The notes beneath the pieces are model-generated. The model ran no database searches, was not told where the DNA came from, and was given only the letters and a program-made list of their open reading frames with translations. Source: Streptomyces sp. Je 1-79 (GTDB lineage: Bacteria; Actinomycetota; Actinomycetes; Streptomycetales; Streptomycetaceae). From it: a stretch of 64,000 nucleotides of DNA. The stretch is from assembly GCF_025195125.1 (NCBI RefSeq), contig NZ_JAMGSL010000017.1, forward strand, positions 42,303 to 106,302, read 5' to 3'. How positions within the stretch are numbered: position 1 is the first letter of the stretch; each line of letters opens with the position of its first letter. Below are positions 42,542 through 50,485 of the stretch, piece after piece. Made by a program: the position numbers and the translations under genes.

Positions 42542-44811
42542 ACCCTTTCCTGCTCGGGATGCGGCTGTTGTGGCGTGGCGGACGCAGGAGCCAAGTCCGC
42601 TTCATGTTGATGACGTTCGGCTGCGCGCTCGGGGTCGCCTGTCTGGCCGCTGTTCTCACCATTCCGGCCATCCTCGCCGCCCACGACAATCGAGCCGCCG
42701 CTCGCAGTCCGCAGGTGGTGCTCGAAGCGGAACATCCGCCGGCGCCGTCCAACACCTTCGTCATGGCCCCGCTTGTGGACTCGTACGGATCCCAGCCGCT
42801 CCGCCGGGTCTTCGTCGCCCGACCGCCTTCCGGTCCGACCCCGCTCCCTCCTGGCGTGGATCACCTTCCTGCACCCGGCGAGGTGCTCCTGTCACCCCGG
42901 CTACGGGACGAACTGGCGCAGCGTCCCGCCCTGGCAGGGCTGCTGCCCGGGAGGGTGACCGGGACGATCGGGCCGGCGGGCCTGACCGGACCGGACGAGC
43001 TCTTCGCATACGTCGGCAGCACACGGGATCACCTGCATGAGGCCCGAGAGGTGGATTACTACGGCGGGAGGTGGCCGCCGTACACGGTGGTGGATTCGTC
43101 CACCCTCGACATCCTTCGGTTCACGCTCGCCTGCGTCGTCCTACTGCCACTCGCCGTCTTCCTCTCGGTGTGCGCCCGGCTCTCCGCCGAATCCCGCGCC
43201 CGCAGGCTCGCGGCGCTGCGGCTCGTAGGTATGAGTGTCAAGGACACCCTGCGGGTCAACGCCGGTGAGACGGTGTCGGCTGCCTTCCTAGGCGCGCTGC
43301 TCGGTGTGGGAGGCTATCTCGTCTTCAACGAGGTCATGGCGAGGGTCGGCCTGCCTGGTCTCCATTGGTACCCCGCCGACGGGCGCCCCGAGGCCACCAC
43401 GCTCGCCGCCTGCCTGATCCTCTGCCCGGCCCTCGCCTGGTTCGTCGGACGGCACAGCGCCCGCGCAGCCGCCCTTACCCCGCTCAACGTCAGACGCACC
43501 GCGGAACCCAAGCTGCCCCGGATGTACGGAACGCTGCTCCTGCTCCCCGGGCTCGGGGTCATCGGCGGCTACTGCACGCTCAGTGTGCTGGGGAAGGATC
43601 CGTCCGGTGGCTCCGCCAACTCCCTTCTCGTTCCCGGCGCTGTCCTGCTCACTGGAGCAGGTCTGGTTCTCGGGCTGCCGCCGATCACGATGTGGCTCGC
43701 GCGACGGCTCGCAGGCGTGACGCGGTCCCTCCCACTAGCGCTCGCGATGCGCCGTGCCGAAGTAGAGCCGGGTGCTTCCATGCGCGTGGTCACCGGGCTC
43801 GTGCTCCTGATCTTCGCCACCTCTCTGACCCAGGGGGTGCTGGTCGAGCTCGACCAGGTCAGTCGGCGTACGGCACCGGTTCAGGAGTACAACTTGGCCC
43901 GCGAGGAACTCACGGCGGAGCAGGCCAACGGAATGATCGGAGCCGAAGGCGTACGGGCCCACGCGGCCACCCTTTCCTCCTGGGTACCCCCCGACGGCTT
44001 CCGCCAGCCTTCGCTGCGCGCCGTGGTCGCCACCTGTGCCCAGCTGAAGTCTTTCGTCGAGTGGTCGAGTGGCTGCGTCGACGGACAGGTTCTCCGACTG
44101 CGCGATGCGACGCTCTCGACGAACGAGCACGCGCAGCCCGGCCTCAGCTTCCCGTTCCACATCAAGAGCCGGGTAGTCAGAGTCACCGTCCCCAGGAAAC
44201 AGGTGAGCGTAACGACGTTCGACCCCTCGGCCTTTGGGGCAGACGTACTGATCCCCCCTTCCCTCATCCCCGCTGACGAGCTCCCGGCTCACTCCACGCT
44301 CGTACTCCTCAGCTCTGCGGATCCCGAGGCCATCCGCACCACGCTCGACGCCATCGGCACCATCGCCCCTCTCGCCGACGTCGAGCCCGTCGGCATCGTT
44401 GTCGACTCCCTTGCTCAACTCATCGTCATCCGTAGCCTCCTCGCCGCCGGCATGGTTCTGGGGCTCGTCATCAGCGTTGCCGCCTTCGTCGTGTCCGTTG
44501 CCGATCGGGCCATGGAGCGGCGTGGGCAGGTTGCCGCGCTCGCTCTGCTCGGGGCCAGGGCCGCGACCCTGCGGGGGGTGCAGTGTGCGCAGGTCGTTCT
44601 GCCGCTTGCCCTCGGGCTCGGGGCCGCCGTCGTCACCGGGTGGTTGGCCGAGTCGAGTTATCTGATCACCGGGGGCGGAGCCGTTCACTGGGACTGGAGT
44701 GGTTTGCCGTTGTTGCTCGTCTGCTGTCTCGGCGTGCTGATCGCCGCCGCGCTCGCCTCGCTGCCCCTCGTACAGCGCCACATCGATCCCGAGCACATCC
44801 GGCGCGATTGA
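42538..44811 (+). CDS. FtsX-like ABC transporter permease
   Basis: 757 residues with two FtsX-type units: an N-terminal helix, a large extracytoplasmic region (about residues 45-200), a helix trio around 205-320 (LRLVGMSVKDTLRVNAGE lies on the cytoplasmic loop typical of the family), a central pair of helices, a second extracytoplasmic region (about 430-620) and a final helix trio with LALLGARAATLRGVQCAQ as the matching loop. This is the type VII (MacB-like) architecture of eight to ten membrane segments. Because the preceding gene encodes a secreted protein, the transporter may act on it or protect against it. The region has an unusually mixed codon pattern at its start compared with core genes, which fits horizontal acquisition (impression only). 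Confidence 0.9.
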   Translation: MNPFLLGMRLLWRGGRRSQVRFMLMTFGCALGVACLAAVLTIPAILAAHDNRAAARSPQVVLEAEHPPAPSNTFVMAPLVDSYGSQPLRRVFVARPPSGPTPLPPGVDHLPAPGEVLLSPRLRDELAQRPALAGLLPGRVTGTIGPAGLTGPDELFAYVGSTRDHLHEAREVDYYGGRWPPYTVVDSSTLDILRFTLACVVLLPLAVFLSVCARLSAESRARRLAALRLVGMSVKDTLRVNAGETVSAAFLGALLGVGGYLVFNEVMARVGLPGLHWYPADGRPEATTLAACLILCPALAWFVGRHSARAAALTPLNVRRTAEPKLPRMYGTLLLLPGLGVIGGYCTLSVLGKDPSGGSANSLLVPGAVLLTGAGLVLGLPPITMWLARRLAGVTRSLPLALAMRRAEVEPGASMRVVTGLVLLIFATSLTQGVLVELDQVSRRTAPVQEYNLAREELTAEQANGMIGAEGVRAHAATLSSWVPPDGFRQPSLRAVVATCAQLKSFVEWSSGCVDGQVLRLRDATLSTNEHAQPGLSFPFHIKSRVVRVTVPRKQVSVTTFDPSAFGADVLIPPSLIPADELPAHSTLVLLSSADPEAIRTTLDAIGTIAPLADVEPVGIVVDSLAQLIVIRSLLAAGMVLGLVISVAAFVVSVADRAMERRGQVAALALLGARAATLRGVQCAQVVLPLALGLGAAVVTGWLAESSYLITGGGAVHWDWSGLPLLLVCCLGVLIAAALASLPLVQRHIDPEHIRRD

Positions 44812-44890
44812 CCGGCGGCCCCCTCGACCGGGGCCCGGGCCCCCGCCGATCGGGCCCGGGCCCCTCCTCGCCCGACTGCCCCCGCCGCCC

Positions 44891-46117
44891 TCACGCCGCC
44901 AGTGCGTGTGCCGTGCGGGCGGATACTCGGCGTGTCAGGGCCAGGGTCGCCGTCGCTGCTGTCAGGCCCGAGGCCAGGGCTGCCCACCAGAGGGTCGACG
45001 GGCCGGCGCTCGTGTAGAGGGTTACTCCCAGGGTCAGGGCGGCGAAGCGGGCCATGCCCCAGGTCCAGCTGAACGCGCCCTGGTAGCGGCCGCGGGCGTG
45101 GGGCGGGGCCAGGTTGGCCACCACCGACGCGGCGATGCCCGCCACGCACACCTCGCCCAGGGACCAGACGACCACCGAGACCGTGAAGCCCACCACGCCG
45201 TCCGCGAGGCCCGTCATCGCCACGCCCGCCGCGATCAGCACGCTGCCCGCGCACTGGACCCTGAGCTGGGGCAGACGTGCCAGCCAGGCCGTGACCAGCG
45301 GCTGGAGCGCGACCACCAGGACCGCGTTGACCGCCGCCATCGTCCCGTACACCGCCGGTGAGAGACCGCTGTCGTGGACGGCGAGCGGCAGGGCGACCTC
45401 CGTGAGGGAGTAGACGAAGAGCTGGATGCCGAAGAGGGGCAGGAGCGCGAGGGCCAGCCGGTCCCGGAACACCACTCCGTAGCCGATGCCGTCCTTCTCG
45501 CCCCCGGCCGTCGCCTTCGCGCGCCGCGGCTCGCGCAGTCGCGTCGCGACCACCACCGCGTAGATCAGCATCGTGCCCGCGTCGACCGCGAAGAGCAGCC
45601 AGTAGCCCCGCGCCGCCAGGAAGCCGCCGAGCACGCCGGCCACCGCCGTACCGATGTTCACGCCCCAGCCGAACAGGGCGTACGCGCGCTGCCTGCGCTC
45701 CGCGTCGACGGCGTCGGCCATCAGTGCGTACGCGGCCGGGCCGACCAGCGCGCCCATCGCGCTGATCAGCAGCGCCGCCGCGGCCATCGTCCACACGCCC
45801 GGCGCCACGAAGAGCGCGCCCTGCGCCGCCGCCGAGCCGACGAGACCGAGGAGCATCGTCGGGCGGCGGCCGACGCGGTCGGCGAGGACGCCGCCGACCG
45901 CCGGGCCGAGCAGGTTGCCCGCGCCCAGGGCGCCGAGGACGTACGTCGTCTCGGGCCCCGTGACATCGCGCGCGGCGAGGAAGAAGACGAGGAAGGGCGT
46001 GACCATGTAGCCGAGCCGGTTGACGACCGTGCCGGCGAAGACGGTCCACACGGTGGGCGGGAGTCCGCGGAAGGAGGAGAACATGCGAGGACCATGCGCC
46101 CGGGACACCCGTGCCAT
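44891..46117 (-). CDS. MFS transporter (drug exporter type)
   Basis: 408 residues and 12 predicted membrane segments. After the first helix comes motif A (LADRVGRRPTMLLGL), typical of the major facilitator superfamily; the middle has a cytoplasmic loop rich in Lys/Arg/Glu (LREPRRAKATAGGEKD). The ATG at 46117 is used; an ATG 33 bases further in is an equally good alternative, and both lack a strong ribosome site. It is divergent from an ArsR-family regulator with only 46 bases between the start codons, the usual design of a regulator-controlled exporter. Substrate unknown. Confidence 0.9.
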   Translation of the reverse strand: MARVSRAHGPRMFSSFRGLPPTVWTVFAGTVVNRLGYMVTPFLVFFLAARDVTGPETTYVLGALGAGNLLGPAVGGVLADRVGRRPTMLLGLVGSAAAQGALFVAPGVWTMAAAALLISAMGALVGPAAYALMADAVDAERRQRAYALFGWGVNIGTAVAGVLGGFLAARGYWLLFAVDAGTMLIYAVVVATRLREPRRAKATAGGEKDGIGYGVVFRDRLALALLPLFGIQLFVYSLTEVALPLAVHDSGLSPAVYGTMAAVNAVLVVALQPLVTAWLARLPQLRVQCAGSVLIAAGVAMTGLADGVVGFTVSVVVWSLGEVCVAGIAASVVANLAPPHARGRYQGAFSWTWGMARFAALTLGVTLYTSAGPSTLWWAALASGLTAATATLALTRRVSARTAHALAA

Positions 46118-46163
46118 CCATTGATTAAGCTCAGACCGAATCCATCTACGGTTCGGAGGCAGG

Positions 46164-47177
46164 GTGGAGATCGAGTCCGGACTCAGTTTCTCAGCCGCGG
46201 ATCTGGCGCAGACGCGGTTCGCGGTCTCCCCCATGTGGGAGGTCGTCACCAGCTTCCGCCTCCTCAGAGCCCCCAACGAGCCGACCCTGCACCGCCGTTG
46301 GGCCGCTCAGGTACGACCTCGGCTCGCGCAGGCCGGCCTCGACAGGGGCTGGCTGGCCGAACTCGTCCCGGGCCACGGCTTTCTCGCCGACTTCCTCAAC
46401 CCCACCCCCGCCACCCCCTTCCCCGCCCTCGCCGCCGAACTCGACGCGATCCGCGCCGCTGCCCCCGCCCAGGTGCGCAAGGACCTGGACATCCTCCGCT
46501 CCAAGGAGCCGGCGGCCGGGCACCGCCCCTCACCCCGGCTGCGGCTGCTGCGCGAGGCCCCCGAGGAGGCCCTGGAGAAGGTCGTCGCCGAGATCGAGAC
46601 GTACTGGGAACTCGCCCTCGCCCCCTACTGGGCCCGCATCCGTCAGCTCCTCGAGGCCGATGTCTTCCACCGCGCCCGGCAGGTCGCCGAACACGGATCG
46701 GCGCGCGTCCTGAGCGAACTCCACGAGACCGTACGGTGGGACGACGGCACCCTGCACCTGGTCCGCCGTCACTGCGCGCTGACCCGCGACAAGGCCGGCT
46801 CCGGGCTGCTGCTCGTCCCCTCGGCGTTCGCCTGGCCGCGCGTCCTGACCCGCGCGGTCGCCCCGGACCCGCCCCAACTCGCCTATCCCGCCCGGGGTAT
46901 CGGCAACCTCTGGGCGCCGCGCACCTCCGCCGCGACCGACGCCGTCGCCGCCGTCATCGGCCGCTCCCGGACCCTGCTCCTCACCGAGCTCGACACCCCG
47001 GCCTCCACCACCCGACTCGCCGCCCACTGCGGCCTGTCGGCCGCCGCCGTCTCCCAGCACCTCACCGCGCTCCGCAACGCCGGCCTCGTCACCGCGCACC
47101 GCAGCGGCCGCTCCGTCCTCTACGCCCGCACCGCGGTGGCCGACGCCCTGCTCGCCCCCTCGGAGGAACTCGTCTGA
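46164..47177 (+). CDS. ArsR/SmtB-type regulator with DUF5937-like N-terminal domain
   Basis: 337 residues. The N-terminal 230 residues form an all-helical domain seen in a family of long Streptomyces ArsR proteins (FAVSPMWEVVTSFRLLRAP near the start; LVPSAFAWPRVL in the middle). The C-terminal 80 residues are a winged HTH: LTELDTPASTTRLAAHCGLSAAAVSQHLTALRNAGLVTAHRSGRSVLYARTAVADALL. No metal-binding cysteines. The GTG at 46164 is close to the divergent MFS start. Most likely it represses that exporter gene and itself, with a small molecule as inducer. Confidence 0.88.
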   Translation: MEIESGLSFSAADLAQTRFAVSPMWEVVTSFRLLRAPNEPTLHRRWAAQVRPRLAQAGLDRGWLAELVPGHGFLADFLNPTPATPFPALAAELDAIRAAAPAQVRKDLDILRSKEPAAGHRPSPRLRLLREAPEEALEKVVAEIETYWELALAPYWARIRQLLEADVFHRARQVAEHGSARVLSELHETVRWDDGTLHLVRRHCALTRDKAGSGLLLVPSAFAWPRVLTRAVAPDPPQLAYPARGIGNLWAPRTSAATDAVAAVIGRSRTLLLTELDTPASTTRLAAHCGLSAAAVSQHLTALRNAGLVTAHRSGRSVLYARTAVADALLAPSEELV

Positions 47178-47300
47178 CCCGGGGTATGGATGATCCGCCT
47201 CCGCTCCGGCACATGCCTGTCCGTCGCCGCACGGGCGGGTGGACGGGCGGGCGGCCGGCCGGGCGGGCGCCCACACGGGCGGCCGGGGCACTGTCGGCTC

Positions 47301-47331
47301 TTGCGCTGGAGTCCACTCCAGCTCCTAGAGT
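47301..47331 (+). promoter_or_regulatory. MerR-type promoter/operator upstream of the aldo/keto reductase gene
   Basis: A -35-like TTGCGC (47301-47306) and a -10-like TAGAGT (47326-47331) are separated by 19 bp rather than 17. A perfect inverted repeat CTGGAGT-CC-ACTCCAG (47306-47321) fills the spacer. A long spacer with a dyad between the hexamers is the hallmark of promoters that MerR-family activators twist into register. No MerR gene lies in this window near it. Confidence 0.7.
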
Positions 47332-47381
47332 GCCGCGCGAACAACTGCACGCGACCACATGCCATACAGGGGGTTCGGGAC

Positions 47382-48443
47382 ATGCGTCATCGCGTACTCG
47401 GCGGGACCGGGATCGAAGTCAGCACGTACTGCCTCGGCACCATGATGTTCGGCGCCGTCGGCAACCCCGACCACGCGGACTCCGTACGGGTCATCCACGC
47501 CGCGCTCGATCACGGCATCAACTTCGTGGACACCGCCGACATGTACTCCACCGGCGAGTCCGAGGAGATCGTCGGCAAGGCCCTGCGCGACCCGCGCCGC
47601 CGCGCCGAGACCGTCCTCGCCACCAAGGGGTACTTCCCGATGGGCGAGGGCCCCGCACGCGGCGGGCTCTCCCGGCGCTGGCTCACCCGGGCCGTCGAGG
47701 ACAGCCTGACGCGGCTCGGCACCGACTGGATCGACCTCTACCAGGTTCACCGGCCCGACCCCCGTACGAACATCGAGGAGACGCTCTCCGTCCTCGGCGA
47801 CCTCCAGGCGCAGGGCAAGATACGGGCGTTCGGCTGCTCCACCTTCCCCGCCGAGGAGATCGTCGAGGCGCACGCCGTCGCCGAGCGGCGCGGGCTGCGC
47901 CGGTTCCGGACCGAGCAGCCTCCGTACTCGCTGCTCGCGCGGGGCATCGAGACGGCGGTGCTGCCGGTGGCGCAGCGGTACGGGATGGGCGTGCTGACCT
48001 GGAGCCCGCTGGCCTCCGGGTTCCTCGGCGGGAAGTACCGCAAGGGACGGCCGGTCGACCTGAGCGGCGGGCGCCCCGCGCTCACCCCGCACCGCTTCGA
48101 CCCGTCGCTCCCCGGCAACGCCGCCAAGTTCGACGCGGTCGAGCAACTCGCCGCCCTGGCCGAGGAGATCGGCTGCTCACTGCCCGAGCTGGCGCTCGCC
48201 TTCGTCACGGCGCACCCGGCGGTGACCTCGGTGATCATCGGGCCGCGGACGGGGGAGCAGCTGGAGGGGCTGCTGAAGGGCGCGTCGCTCGTCCTCGACG
48301 ACGACGTCCTCGACCGGATCGACGAGATCGTCCCGCCGGGGACGGACCTCTACCGGGCGGACGGCGTCTGGCGCCCGCAAGCCCTGACGGACGCGTCCCT
48401 CCGCCGCCGCCCGACCGCCGACCGCGCCGCCGCGGCGGGCTGA
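47382..48443 (+). CDS. Aldo/keto reductase
   Basis: An NADPH-dependent carbonyl reductase of the AKR superfamily, 353 residues. Catalytic residues can be read: Asp and Tyr in NFVDTADMYSTGESE, Lys in VLATKGYF, His in DLYQVHRPD. The coenzyme-binding end with VIIGPRTGEQLEGLLKG matches the family. The ATG at 47382 opens the usual MRHRVLGGTGIEVSTYCLGTMMFG. The C-terminal 25 residues are Arg/Ala-rich and variable. A MerR-type promoter lies 50 bases upstream, suggesting induction by a small molecule, oxidant or electrophile. Substrate unknown. Confidence 0.93.
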   Translation: MRHRVLGGTGIEVSTYCLGTMMFGAVGNPDHADSVRVIHAALDHGINFVDTADMYSTGESEEIVGKALRDPRRRAETVLATKGYFPMGEGPARGGLSRRWLTRAVEDSLTRLGTDWIDLYQVHRPDPRTNIEETLSVLGDLQAQGKIRAFGCSTFPAEEIVEAHAVAERRGLRRFRTEQPPYSLLARGIETAVLPVAQRYGMGVLTWSPLASGFLGGKYRKGRPVDLSGGRPALTPHRFDPSLPGNAAKFDAVEQLAALAEEIGCSLPELALAFVTAHPAVTSVIIGPRTGEQLEGLLKGASLVLDDDVLDRIDEIVPPGTDLYRADGVWRPQALTDASLRRRPTADRAAAAG

Positions 48444-48452
48444 GGGGGCCGG

Positions 48453-48532
48453 AGGGTGAGGAGCCGGCAGGGTGAGGAACCGGCAGGGTGAGGAGGCGGC
48501 AGGGTGAGGAGCCGGCGGGCTGAGGGGGCCGG
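48453..48532. repeat. 16-bp tandem repeat
   Basis: Four clean copies of AGGGTGAGGAGCCGGC (48453-48516, one or two changes between copies) and a degenerate fifth lie just after the aldo/keto reductase stop. There are no spacers, so it is not a CRISPR. Probably slippage-prone non-coding DNA. Confidence 0.8.
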
Positions 48533-48640
48533 GGGGTAAGGCGGCGGGCCGGCACGAGCCTGCGCGGGCGGAGTGAGAGACCCCGGCCCCCGTCGGCGGC
48601 CGCGTGTTCGAAAGGGCGTCTCCGGGGCTGCGGCTGAGCC

Positions 48641-49882
48641 ATGCTTGCCCGTATGGGGACCCACACACGGCGCCGCATCGACGCCGACGAACGAAGGGCC
48701 CGGCTGGCCGTACGCCACCGGCTGGCCGGCGCGGCGCGGGCATCGAGTGCGGAAGAGGTCGCCGGGGCCCTGGTCGCCCTGCACGCGACCGACCCCGCGA
48801 GCGTGTTCCTCGCCGTCGGGGCACGGCTGGCCGAGGAACGGGGGGCCGAGGGTCCGGTGGCCGGGCTGGAACGGGCCCTGTACGAGGACCGGACGCTGAC
48901 CCGTATGCACGGCATGCGGCACACGCTCTTCGTCTTCCCGACCGCCCTCGTCCCCGCCGTCCACGCCTCGACCACCCGCGACGTCGCCGCCCGGGAGCGC
49001 ACCATGCTGCTCAGGGACCTGCGCAAGGGCAGCGAGTACGACGAGGCCTGGCTCGCCGAGACCGAGCGGCTGCTCCTGGCCGAGCTGGCGGTACGGGGCG
49101 AGGCCACCGGGGCCGAGCTGGGCGGGGCCGTCCCCCGGCTGCGCGCGCAGTACGTGTACGGGGTCGGCACCCGCCAGGAGGGGCCCCAGTCGCTCTCCAG
49201 CCGGCTGTTGCGGGTCCTCGGCATGGAGGGCCGGATCGCGCGCGGCCGGCCGCAGGGCGCGTGGACCTCCAGCCGCTTCCGCTGGGCGCCGACGCCCCGG
49301 CAGCCCGATCCGGCCGACGAGGACGCCCACGCCGAACTCGTACGGCGGTGGCTGGCGGCCTCCGGTCCCGCGACCGAGGCGGACCTGAAGTGGTGGACGG
49401 GGTGGAAGGTGACCGACGTCCGCAAGGCTCTCGCGGCGATCGGCGCGGAGCCGGTGGAGCTGGCGGAGGGTACGGGCCATGTCCTGCCGGACGACGTCGA
49501 TCCCCCGTCGGTATCCCCCGAGCCGTGGGCGGCGCTGCTCCCCGCCCTGGACCCGACGGCGATGGGCTGGCAGTACCGCGACTGGTACACCGACCCGGCG
49601 CACAGGGCCGCGCTCTTCGACCGCAGCGGGAACATCGGGCCGACGGTGTGGTGGAACGGCCGCGTCGTCGGCGGCTGGGCCCAGCGCCCGGACGGCGAGA
49701 TCGCGGTCCGGTTCCTGGGCGGCGACGGGACCGGGGGCGGAGGGGAGGGCGTCGGCGGTGTGGGCCGTGAGGCGAAGGCGGCCGTCGAGGCGGAGGCGGA
49801 ACGGCTGCGCGGCTGGGTGGGCGCCGTGCGGGTGACGCCCCGATTCCGTACGCCACTGGAACGGGAACTCTCGGGCGGCTGA
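48641..49882 (+). CDS. HTH_42 (winged-helix, AlkZ/YcaQ-like) domain protein
   Basis: 413 residues, cytoplasmic. The protein follows the HTH_42 superfamily layout (PF06224): tandem winged helices from about residue 20 to 270 (RLAVRHRLAGAARASSAEEVAGALVALHATDPASVFLAVGARL ... RMHGMRHTLFVFP), then a beta-rich C-terminal part (GPTVWWNGRVVGGWAQRPDGEIAVRFL). In the DNA glycosylases AlkZ and YcaQ a QxQ or QxD motif lies where this protein has HATDP, so glycosylase activity is uncertain. The start at 48641 is tentative; ATG 48653 is the alternative and neither has a strong ribosome site. It could be a repair enzyme or a DNA-binding protein of unknown role. Confidence 0.83.
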   Translation: MLARMGTHTRRRIDADERRARLAVRHRLAGAARASSAEEVAGALVALHATDPASVFLAVGARLAEERGAEGPVAGLERALYEDRTLTRMHGMRHTLFVFPTALVPAVHASTTRDVAARERTMLLRDLRKGSEYDEAWLAETERLLLAELAVRGEATGAELGGAVPRLRAQYVYGVGTRQEGPQSLSSRLLRVLGMEGRIARGRPQGAWTSSRFRWAPTPRQPDPADEDAHAELVRRWLAASGPATEADLKWWTGWKVTDVRKALAAIGAEPVELAEGTGHVLPDDVDPPSVSPEPWAALLPALDPTAMGWQYRDWYTDPAHRAALFDRSGNIGPTVWWNGRVVGGWAQRPDGEIAVRFLGGDGTGGGGEGVGGVGREAKAAVEAEAERLRGWVGAVRVTPRFRTPLERELSGG

Positions 49883-49975
49883 CGCCCCGAACCCGCAGGC
49901 CGGTGACGCCCCCTGCCGCCTTCTCTGGTTCCCCCGGGTGGAATCCCGGGAAAACCGCACCCTGTCCCGGCGAGG

Positions 49976-50002
49976 TGTCGAGAATCGGCACGCGGCTCCG
50001 AC
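49976..50002 (+). promoter_or_regulatory. ECF42-type promoter of module 1
   Basis: TGTCGA (49976-49981), 17 bp, CGAC (49999-50002), about 55 bases before the DGPF gene. This matches the promoter consensus I recall for ECF42 sigma factors (TGTCGA at -35, CGA/TC at -10). The spacer is almost identical to that of module 2 (52558-52584): GAAnCnGCnCGCGGCTC. Autoregulation by the ECF42 genes is the natural inference. Confidence 0.72.
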
Positions 50003-50057
50003 GTCCCCTGTGAAAGGCATCCGGGAACGGGTGAGGCCACCACCGAAGGAGAACGTC

Positions 50058-50483
50058 ATGAAGTACCTCGTCATGGTGCAGGGATCGCAGGCCGACTACG
50101 ACGTCATGAGCGGCAAGTCCACCGGGCAGGGCCCCCGGTGGAGCGAGCAGGACATGAAGGCGATGTTCGAGCACATGGGGTCGATCAACAACGACCTCGC
50201 GGAGTCGGGCGAGCTGGTCGACGCCCAGGGGCTCGTCGAGCCGGCCAGGACCCGGTTCGTGTCCGTCGACAAGGCCGGGCAGCCGGTGATCACCGACGGG
50301 CCGTACAGCGAGACGAAGGAGCTGCTCGCCGGCTACTGGGTGCTCGACTGCGCGAGCCTGGAGCGGGTCACGGAGATCGCGGCGCGCGTCGCCCGGTGCC
50401 CGCAGCCCGACGGGGCGCCGGAGTACCCGGTGGTGATCCGCCAGATCGACGAGCGGTCCGCGACCGAGATGCTCGCCGGCTGA
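50058..50483 (+). CDS. DGPF (YCII-related) protein of ECF42 module 1
   Basis: 141 residues with the YCII/DGPF fold: MKYLVMVQGSQADYD at the start, then GQPVITDGPYSETKELLAGYWVLDC carrying the DGP signature, and a ferredoxin-like alpha/beta pattern. The ATG has AAGGAG seven bases upstream. DGPF proteins are the known genomic partners and targets of ECF42 sigma factors; their biochemical role is not settled. The sigma factor gene starts two bases after its stop codon. Confidence 0.92.
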   Translation: MKYLVMVQGSQADYDVMSGKSTGQGPRWSEQDMKAMFEHMGSINNDLAESGELVDAQGLVEPARTRFVSVDKAGQPVITDGPYSETKELLAGYWVLDCASLERVTEIAARVARCPQPDGAPEYPVVIRQIDERSATEMLAG

Positions 50484-50485
50484 GC

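Noticed and set aside
45374..48475. 1033-codon plus-strand open frame
   Set aside because: It runs antisense through the MFS gene and out of frame through the ArsR and aldo/keto reductase genes; Arg/Pro/Ala-rich composition is a high-GC artefact.
48453..48532. Short regular repeats considered as a CRISPR array
   Set aside because: Units are contiguous with no unique spacers and no cas genes are present; it is a plain tandem repeat.
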